In this document: positions 5,981 through 9,989 of the stretch, piece after piece
How the letters are laid out: every line of letters begins with the position of its first letter
Position numbering within the stretch: the stretch's first letter is position 1
NCBI GenBank assembly: GCA_019421725.1
Contig: JAHZES010000006.1
Span: forward strand, 14,817 to 24,805
Length of the DNA stretch: 9,989 bases
Direction of reading: 5' to 3'
Source of the DNA: Clostridiales bacterium
Lineage (GTDB): Bacteria > Bacillota > Clostridia > Oscillospirales > Acutalibacteraceae
Translations under genes and position numbers: made by a program
The notes under the pieces: model-generated
Database searches by the model: none
What the model was told of the DNA's origin: nothing
Seen by the model: only the letters and a program-made list of their open reading frames with translations

Positions 5981-7150
5981 TTACGCTCCAAGCAGTCTGA
6001 TCATATCCGGCACAAGCGCCAGAATAATTCCGCCCGCAATCACCGAGCCGATCTGCCCCGCAACATTTGCGCCGACGGCATGCATCAGCAAATGATTCTG
6101 GTTATCTTCCTTCAACGCCATTTTCTGAATCACACGAGCCGACATCGGGAACGCAGAGATTCCTGCGCCTCCGACCATCGGGTTAATTTTTTTACCCTTC
6201 GGCAGGAAAATGTTCAGCAGCTTTGCAAACATAACGCCGCCCATGGTATCGATCACAAATGCAACCAGTCCCAGCGCCATAATCAGCAGCGTTTCCCAAC
6301 GCACAAACTGCTCCGCCTTCATGCTGGCGGAAATTGTGATGCCAAGGAAAATCGTGATCAGGTTTGCAAGCGGGCCCTGTGCGGTCTGGGAAAGGCTTTC
6401 CAGCTTGCCGCATTCACGGATCAGGTTGCCGAACATCAAAAATCCGACAAGCGCAACCGACGCCGGTGCAATCAGCCCCGCAATCAGCGTTACAATGATC
6501 GGGAACAGTATGCGCGTGGTGCGGGACACCGACTGCGGGTTATACGGCATCCGGATTCTGCGCTCTTTTTTTGTGGTAACCGCCTTGATGGCAAACGGCT
6601 GAATGATCGGAACCAGCGCCATATAGGAATACGCAGCAACGGCGATCGCGCCGATGTAATTGCTCTTGAGCACCTGAGAAACCAGAATGGAGGTCGGGCC
6701 GTCCGCCGCACCGATGACGCCAATGGAGGCGGCGTCCTTGAGCGGGAATCCGAGCAGCACGGCCATCAGCACCGTAAAGAAAATGCCGAACTGAGCGGCG
6801 CCTCCGAACAACAGCATTTTGGGGTTGGAAAGCAGCGGCCCAAAATCGATCATCGCGCCGATACCGACAAACAGTAAAAGCGGAAACGCCTCCGAGACCT
6901 GAATTCCAATGCTGAACAGCCACTCCAGGATCCCGGTTGCCTGTTCGCCGCCAACCACCTGATTCAGCACGCCGGAAAACGGAATGTTGACCAGAATGGC
7001 GCCGAAACCCATTGGCAGCAGCAGCGCAGGCTCAAAATCCTTTTTGATGGCCAGCCAGATCAACAGGCCGCCGATGATCCACATCAGGACCATTTTCCAG
7101 CCGTCGGCGCTGCTGAAAAGCGCCTTGATTCCGTCAAGCAAAAAATCCAA
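5981..7150 (-). CDS. oadB: Beta subunit of a Na+-translocating decarboxylase (OadB/MmdB/GcdB family)
   Basis: This is a 389-residue polytopic inner-membrane protein of the family that couples decarboxylation of carboxybiotin to Na+ export. Family signatures are clear: FGPLLSNPKMLLFGGAAQFG (about 103-122), IGVIGAADGPTSI with the conserved Asp150 (the Asp203 equivalent in Klebsiella OadB), GGAGISAFPMSARV, and MHAVGANVAGQIGSVIAGG near the C-terminus. The start is a TTG at 7148-7150, supported by AGGAG (7160-7164) 9 nt upstream and by the normal N-terminus. The next methionines (residues 20 and 23) would remove the amphipathic N-terminal segment. The substrate is set by an alpha subunit that is not in the window, so oxaloacetate, methylmalonyl-CoA and glutaconyl-CoA all remain possible; the symbol is a family label. 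It heads the operon with the gamma-like gene and proS. Confidence 0.93.
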   Translation of the reverse strand: MDFLLDGIKALFSSADGWKMVLMWIIGGLLIWLAIKKDFEPALLLPMGFGAILVNIPFSGVLNQVVGGEQATGILEWLFSIGIQVSEAFPLLLFVGIGAMIDFGPLLSNPKMLLFGGAAQFGIFFTVLMAVLLGFPLKDAASIGVIGAADGPTSILVSQVLKSNYIGAIAVAAYSYMALVPIIQPFAIKAVTTKKERRIRMPYNPQSVSRTTRILFPIIVTLIAGLIAPASVALVGFLMFGNLIRECGKLESLSQTAQGPLANLITIFLGITISASMKAEQFVRWETLLIMALGLVAFVIDTMGGVMFAKLLNIFLPKGKKINPMVGGAGISAFPMSARVIQKMALKEDNQNHLLMHAVGANVAGQIGSVIAGGIILALVPDMIRLLGA

Positions 7151-7193
7151 TTTTGACAGCTCCTTGTTTTTAATTAATTTTGGAATTTATTTT

Positions 7194-7222
7194 ATCATAA
7201 ATCCATTGGAAAAGTAAAGCAA
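7194..7222 (-). promoter_or_regulatory. Probable promoter of the oadB-oadG-proS operon
   Basis: On the minus strand TTGCTT (complement of 7217-7222) is followed after 17 nt by TATGAT (complement of 7194-7199). Transcription would begin near 7187, about 37 nt before the TTG start and just beyond the acpP terminator. The -10 is a good match and the -35 only partial. Confidence 0.5.
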
Positions 7223-7239
7223 ACCAAAGCGGAATATTG

Positions 7240-7268
7240 AAAAATCCGCGGTGCGGCGCACTGCGGAT
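7240..7268 (-). terminator. Intrinsic terminator of acpP
   Basis: On the minus strand atccgc (complement of 7263-7268) pairs with gcggat (7244-7249). After an A/C mismatch, gtgc/gcac (7258-7261 with 7251-7254) closes a 3-nt loop, and the stem runs into TTTTT (7240-7244). It lies 38 nt past the acpP stop and isolates acpP from oadB. Confidence 0.85.
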
Positions 7269-7305
7269 CTGGTGAAGCCAAGAGGCTCCGGTTGTTTTGA
7301 CATGC

Positions 7306-7533
7306 TTACTGATTGCCTTCAATGTAAGCGACAAGCTCGCCAACCGTCTTAATATTTTCGATTTCATCATCGGGCACTTCAATTTCAAATTCATCTTCAA
7401 TTGACATCAGCAAGTCAACAACATCCAAAGAATCCGCACCCAGATCATCGGCAATTTTGGTATCGTAAGTGATGGTATCCTCTTCTACGTCAAATTGCTC
7501 CGCGAGGATGGCTTTTACCTTCTCAAACACCAT
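7306..7533 (-). CDS. acpP: Acyl carrier protein
   Basis: This 75-residue acidic four-helix protein carries growing acyl chains on phosphopantetheine during fatty acid synthesis. The attachment site is Ser35 in the invariant GADSLD motif, followed by the typical VVDLLMSIEDEFEIEVPDDE helix II region. Length and sequence are ordinary for AcpP. ATG 7533 has a strong AAGGAGG site about 10 nt upstream. It has its own promoter and terminator, so it looks monocistronic here, and no fab or pls gene is adjacent. It is transcribed divergently from aroE. Confidence 0.97.
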   Translation of the reverse strand: MVFEKVKAILAEQFDVEEDTITYDTKIADDLGADSLDVVDLLMSIEDEFEIEVPDDEIENIKTVGELVAYIEGNQ

Positions 7534-7554
7534 GATTTCTTTCCCTCCTTACGT

Positions 7555-7614
7555 GAATTGTCGGCCTTCCGGAACAGAACGAATAGACAACGGCCGTTCG
7601 TTGTGCTACAATTC
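7555..7614 (-). promoter_or_regulatory. Inverted repeat in the acpP mRNA leader
   Basis: gaattgt (7555-7561) is an exact complement of acaattc (7608-7614). Inside it, cggcc (7562-7566) complements ggccg (7592-7596), so 12 pairs can form with an asymmetric internal loop. The structure would occupy most of the roughly 100-nt acpP leader and end just upstream of the ribosome binding site. Function is unknown. Confidence 0.35.
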
Positions 7615-7640
7615 TTTCTATCGGTCGGTACTCTATCAAA

Positions 7641-7669
7641 ATATTATTAGTATTTGCCGCCTTTGTCAA
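7641..7669 (-). promoter_or_regulatory. acpP promoter
   Basis: On the minus strand a perfect TTGACA (complement of 7664-7669) and TAATAT (complement of 7641-7646) are separated by 17 nt. Transcription would start near 7634, giving a leader of about 100 nt. The spacer contains a near-palindrome, aaatact-aat-aatattt, which could be an operator. I do not recognise it as a FapR or FabT site. Confidence 0.8.
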
Positions 7670-7796
7670 TACGCTTTTAAAAAAAAAATTACGGATGCAG
7701 TCCTTTTTGTGCTCCGGAGCGCAAAAAAGTGCGCCGCGGCGGCAAGCGTACTGTTCCGACAAAAACCGATTTCCGTTTACGGAAGGAATGATATTC

Positions 7797-8654
7797 ATGA
7801 CCACTGCCCGCTTTGCTGTTGTCGGCCATCCGATCGGCCACACGATGTCCCCGTTCATTCATCTTCGTCTGTTTGCGCTTGCCGGGATCCGTGCAAAATA
7901 TGATGTGTTCGATATCCTGCCCGAAAACCTGCTGTACGAGGCGGAACACTCTCTTGCTGCGCTGGACGGCTATAATCTGACGATTCCTCACAAATCCGTC
8001 ATTATTCCCGCTCTTGCAAAAATGAGCGGAAAAGCTTCGCTTTACCATTCGGTAAATACCGTTCGAAACGGCGAAGAACGCTGCGGCTGGACGACCGACC
8101 CGTTCGGCTTTCTGCATGCGCTGCAGGCCGAACAGATCCCTTTATCCGGCAGCATAACGGTCCTTGGCAGCGGCGGCGTTGCACGCGTTTTTATATTTGA
8201 AGCCGCTCTTGCCGGCGCCGCAGTCACTATTGCCGTTCGCGAGCGCGGTCTTGAACAGGCAAATGCGCTTTGCCGCGCGGCGCAGGCAATTGCGCCTGAC
8301 GCCAAAATTACGGTCTGTACCTTTTCCCAACTTGCCGAGGAAAAGGACCCGATCGATCTGCTTATTAACGCAACTCCGGTCGGCATGTTTCCGAACACCG
8401 CCTGCTCTCCTGTGGGAGGATCTGTTCTGCATCGCACCGCCGCCGTTTATGACGCCGTTTATAATCCGGCGGAAACCGCGCTGATGTCGTCCGCCCGCGC
8501 AAACGGCTCCAAAGCTTTGGGCGGCATGTCGATGCTGGTTTATCAGGCAGTGGAATCTCACCGCATCTGGCACGGCGCTCAGTATGAAAAAGCGGCTGTG
8601 GACGAACTGATTCACGACGCGCTGCAGGAAATGCAGCGCAACTTCAACGCATAG
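7797..8654 (+). CDS. aroE: Shikimate dehydrogenase (NADP-dependent)
   Basis: This 285-residue enzyme reduces 3-dehydroshikimate to shikimate, the fourth step of the shikimate pathway. The substrate-binding N-terminal domain has VVGHPIGHTMSPFIH (8-22, the GxPxxxSxSP region), NLTIPHK with catalytic Lys66 (60-66) and SVNTV (85-89). Catalytic Asp101 follows in GWTTDPFGF, where the common NTD triplet reads TTD. A Rossmann loop GSGGVAR begins near 124, and the C-terminus contains LINATPVGMFPN and GGMSMLVYQ with Gln250. The frame is open upstream to 7695, but ATG 7797 is preferred because GGAAGGA (7781-7787) lies 9 nt before it. A small hairpin (7771-7775 with 7780-7784) partly covers that site. aroK follows after 20 nt in the same operon. 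No clear promoter was found in 7670-7780. Confidence 0.95.
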   Translation: MTTARFAVVGHPIGHTMSPFIHLRLFALAGIRAKYDVFDILPENLLYEAEHSLAALDGYNLTIPHKSVIIPALAKMSGKASLYHSVNTVRNGEERCGWTTDPFGFLHALQAEQIPLSGSITVLGSGGVARVFIFEAALAGAAVTIAVRERGLEQANALCRAAQAIAPDAKITVCTFSQLAEEKDPIDLLINATPVGMFPNTACSPVGGSVLHRTAAVYDAVYNPAETALMSSARANGSKALGGMSMLVYQAVESHRIWHGAQYEKAAVDELIHDALQEMQRNFNA

Positions 8655-8674
8655 CCCGCAGGGAGGTTTTTTTC

Positions 8675-9196
8675 ATGACGGATCACGCAATTATTCTCTG
8701 CGGCTTCATGGGCTGCGGAAAAACTACCGTGGGCAAAGCGCTTGCACGGCAGCTGAACCGTAAATTTCTGGACACGGACCGCGAGATTGAACAGCGGGCC
8801 GGAATTTCTGTCGCTGAAATTTTCAAATTACGCGGCGAAGCCGAGTTTCGTACAATGGAACAGGATATTTGCCGCCTGGTGGCACAGAAAAAGAATTGCA
8901 TTGTCGCAACCGGCGGCGGAGCGCTCACCTTTGCGGAAAATGTTCGTTCCTTCCGTCAGGCGGGCTGCCCCATCGTTCTGCTGGACGTTCCTCTTAACGT
9001 TATTTTGCGGCGTTTGCAAAACGATACCTCCCGTCCCCTGCTCCAACGCCCGGATAAGGAACGGGCAGCACAGCAGCTTTTTGACAGCCGCCTCCCCTTT
9101 TACCGCGCTGCGGCCACTCTGACGGTTGCCGGGGACGGTTCTCCCGGCAGTATCGCACAAAAAATAGTGCAGCAGCTGAAGATTTCCCCGGTTTGA
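8675..9196 (+). CDS. aroK: Shikimate kinase
   Basis: This 173-residue P-loop kinase phosphorylates shikimate at the 3-hydroxyl with ATP, directly after the AroE step. The Walker A loop is GFMGCGKTT (10-18). Shikimate-binding features are Asp33-Thr-Asp35, Arg59 in GEAEFR and the GGG loop (80-82). The lid carries Arg120 in DTSRPLLQ, and Arg139 lies in FDSRLPFYR. Length is normal for AroK/AroL. ATG 8675 sits 8 nt after AGGGAGG (8660-8666), and the gene starts 20 nt beyond aroE, so the two are translated from one mRNA. A probable terminator follows at 9226-9291, which separates this pair from the DAHP synthase unit. It cannot be assigned to AroK or AroL subtype, and the symbol follows the usual name. 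Confidence 0.95.
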   Translation: MTDHAIILCGFMGCGKTTVGKALARQLNRKFLDTDREIEQRAGISVAEIFKLRGEAEFRTMEQDICRLVAQKKNCIVATGGGALTFAENVRSFRQAGCPIVLLDVPLNVILRRLQNDTSRPLLQRPDKERAAQQLFDSRLPFYRAAATLTVAGDGSPGSIAQKIVQQLKISPV

Positions 9197-9225
9197 CATT
9201 CTTGCAACTTTCGTTTGGCCGGAGC

Positions 9226-9291
9226 AGCGTTGACCACCCTGTCCAAACAGAAAAACATTTCCGTCCGCTTTTCGGTCAAAACGCTTTTTTT
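9226..9291 (+). terminator. Probable terminator of aroE-aroK
   Basis: agcgtt (9226-9231) pairs with aacgct (9280-9285), gacc (9232-9235) pairs with ggtc (9274-9277), and a 2-nt bulge lies between them. Seven T's (9285-9291) follow. The 38-nt interior contains a small ctgt/acag hairpin (9239-9250). The loop is long for an intrinsic terminator, so the call is moderate. Confidence 0.5.
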
Positions 9292-9313
9292 CTATAAAAT
9301 TATTGTTTTTTTA

Positions 9314-9343
9314 TTGACAATTGCTGTTTTACAGGCTTATCAT
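9314..9343 (+). promoter_or_regulatory. Promoter of the leader peptide-aroF unit
   Basis: A perfect TTGACA (9314-9319) is followed after 18 nt by TATCAT (9338-9343). Transcription would begin near 9350, leaving about 25 nt before the leader peptide's ATG. This places the whole leader ORF and downstream hairpin inside the transcript. Confidence 0.72.
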
Positions 9344-9373
9344 ACAAGGGAAGAATTTTTCGGAGGTGAAACC

Positions 9374-9490
9374 ATGGCGCGTCTTTCTGCACGATTTACC
9401 TACTTTACATATCCCTGCTATTATTATGACTGGGATTATTCGTCGTGCACCCAAAACGCTATGGTCGCATCACCGGATCAAATTTCCTGA
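9374..9490 (+). CDS. Aromatic-rich leader peptide controlling DAHP synthase
   Basis: This is a 38-codon ORF ending at TGA 9488-9490. Residues 8-22 read FTYFTYPCYYYDWDY: two Phe, six Tyr and one Trp in 15 positions, immediately after a basic start (MARLSAR). ATG 9374 is preceded by GGAGG (9362-9366) at 7-nt spacing, and a TTGACA promoter lies just upstream. Downstream come a strong intrinsic terminator and then the DAHP synthase start. This matches amino-acid biosynthetic leader peptides such as trpL, pheL and hisL, whose translation is the sensor rather than the peptide product. The codon mix suggests that shortage of Phe, Tyr or Trp would stall the ribosome. The frame is open upstream to an ATG at 9215, but that start has no ribosome binding site and precedes the promoter. 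The 16 codons after the aromatic run, with no aromatic residue, are longer than in the E. coli leaders. Confidence 0.87.
   Translation: MARLSARFTYFTYPCYYYDWDYSSCTQNAMVASPDQIS
9388..9449 (+). promoter_or_regulatory. Stem flanking the aromatic codons (attenuator 1:2)
   Basis: tgcacga (9388-9394) is the exact complement of tcgtgca (9443-9449), with a further T-G pair (9395-9442). The stem encloses almost exactly the run of Phe/Tyr/Trp codons. A stalled ribosome would block its 5' arm and free the 3' arm. Positions 9439-9446 can instead pair with 9535-9542, the 5' arm of the terminator (8 pairs, two of them G-U). The stem is seen in the sequence; the switching role is inferred. Confidence 0.5.
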
Positions 9491-9533
9491 ATTCAGGCGG
9501 GCAATTGATTGTATGCTGTCAGGATAATAGGAT

Positions 9534-9570
9534 GATGACGGAACCCATGGCCGGGGTTCCGTCATTTTTT
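9534..9570 (+). terminator. Attenuator terminator upstream of aroF
   Basis: atgacggaaccc (9535-9546) pairs perfectly with gggttccgtcat (9554-9565) over a 7-nt loop, and the arm ends in six T's (9565-9570). It lies between the leader peptide stop (9490) and the aroF start (9610), downstream of the leader's promoter, so it can only act on aroF's own transcript. That position marks it as a conditional terminator rather than a gene-end terminator. Confidence 0.9.
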
Positions 9571-9609
9571 ATTATTCGCGTCAAATTTGGAAAGGAAGCT
9601 GCATCTATT

Positions 9610-9989
9610 ATGATTATTGTATTAAAAAACGGCACCACCCCCGAACAGATCAAAGCCTTTGAGGATAAGCTGCAAAAAGAGCACAGCGTAAAGGTCAACG
9701 TCTGGCAGGGCGTGGAATCCACCGTTCTCGGACTGATCGGCGATACGCACCAGATCGACATTGAAAGCATCGGTGCGCAGCCGATCGTGGAAAGCGTCAA
9801 ACGCGTTCAGGAGCCGTACAAAAAAGCCAACCGTAAATTTCACCCGGACGACACCGTCATTACCCTGCCCGGCGGCCAGAAGATCGGCGGCGGAACCTTT
9901 CACATTATGGCAGGACCCTGCTCGGGGGAGTGTGAATCGCAGATCATCGAAGTGGCGGAACGCGTAAAGGCCGCAGGCGCAACCTTTCT
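9610..9989 (+). CDS. aroF: DAHP synthase, type I-beta (partial, 5' end only)
   Basis: The first 126 residues of 3-deoxy-7-phosphoheptulonate synthase are present; the gene runs off the window. This enzyme condenses phosphoenolpyruvate with erythrose 4-phosphate, the committing step of aromatic synthesis. Residues 1 to about 80 (MIIVLKNGTTPEQIKAFEDK onward) form the ferredoxin-like N-terminal domain of the Thermotoga/Bacillus-like I-beta class, which in some members confers feedback control. The barrel begins near 95 with HIMAGPCSGE (98-107), including the conserved Cys104. The common MAGPCSVES reads GPCSGEC here. ATG 9610 has AAGGAAG (9592-9598) 11 nt upstream. Its mRNA begins with the aromatic leader peptide and terminator, so expression is probably controlled by attenuation. 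Whether more aro genes follow cannot be seen. Confidence 0.96.
   Translation, partial: MIIVLKNGTTPEQIKAFEDKLQKEHSVKVNVWQGVESTVLGLIGDTHQIDIESIGAQPIVESVKRVQEPYKKANRKFHPDDTVITLPGGQKIGGGTFHIMAGPCSGECESQIIEVAERVKAAGATF

Noticed and set aside
5663..6877. 404-codon plus-strand open frame opposite the pump genes
   Set aside because: It is antisense to oadB and the oadG-like gene and has low-complexity His, Arg, Gln and Asn content with no recognisable domain.
7704..7727. Hairpin with T's before and A's after (10 pairs around ccgg) upstream of aroE, considered as a terminator
   Set aside because: On both strands the T's fall in the 5' arm and A's follow the stem, so it has no U-tract in the right place. 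No transcript needing termination enters from either side. It may affect the aroE leader but cannot be assigned a role.
9215..9490. Longer 91-codon version of the leader ORF starting at 9215
   Set aside because: The upstream ATG has no Shine-Dalgarno, lies before the promoter at 9314-9343 and spans the probable aroK terminator. ATG 9374 has GGAGG at the right distance.

Overview
The window looks like chromosomal DNA of an anaerobic, endospore-forming clostridial bacterium with moderate GC content, perhaps an Oscillospiraceae/Acutalibacteraceae-type lineage. That is inferred from a SpoVAF spore protein, an archaeal-type ProS, a sodium-pump decarboxylase membrane module, and strong AAGGAGG-type ribosome binding sites with TTGACA/TATAAT-like promoters. 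No transposase, integrase, phage gene, CRISPR array, tRNA or rRNA was seen.

Layout. Positions 1-171 (+) hold the 3' end of an unrecognised gene. spoVAF follows at 231-1667 (+), and its start codon lies in a 13-bp perfect hairpin whose loop carries the Shine-Dalgarno sequence. A shared terminator hairpin at about 1677-1716 separates it from a convergent lipoprotein gene (1723-2856, -) with RCC1/WG-like repeats. That gene is driven by a promoter whose spacer contains eight TA dinucleotides. A second minus-strand group reads oadB-like, oadG-like, proS, then a GNAT-VOC fusion (7150 down to 3215). It has its own promoter just after the terminator of acpP, a single-gene unit (7306-7533, -). acpP is divergent from aroE-aroK (7797-9196, +).

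The most interesting part is 9200-9989 (+). After aroK comes a probable terminator, then a new TTGACA promoter. Next is a 38-codon leader peptide in which 9 of 15 consecutive residues (8-22) are Phe, Tyr or Trp. A perfect 12-bp GC-rich hairpin with six T's follows, and then the start of a DAHP synthase gene, the first enzyme of the shikimate pathway. This is the architecture of ribosome-mediated attenuation: starvation for any of the three pathway end products should stall the ribosome and let transcription continue into aroF. Stems flanking the aromatic codons and a possible alternative stem with the terminator's 5' arm can be drawn.

Functionally, the right third is aromatic amino-acid biosynthesis (DAHP synthase, shikimate dehydrogenase, shikimate kinase). 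The middle joins a Na+-translocating decarboxylase membrane module to translation (ProS). The left edge is sporulation/germination.
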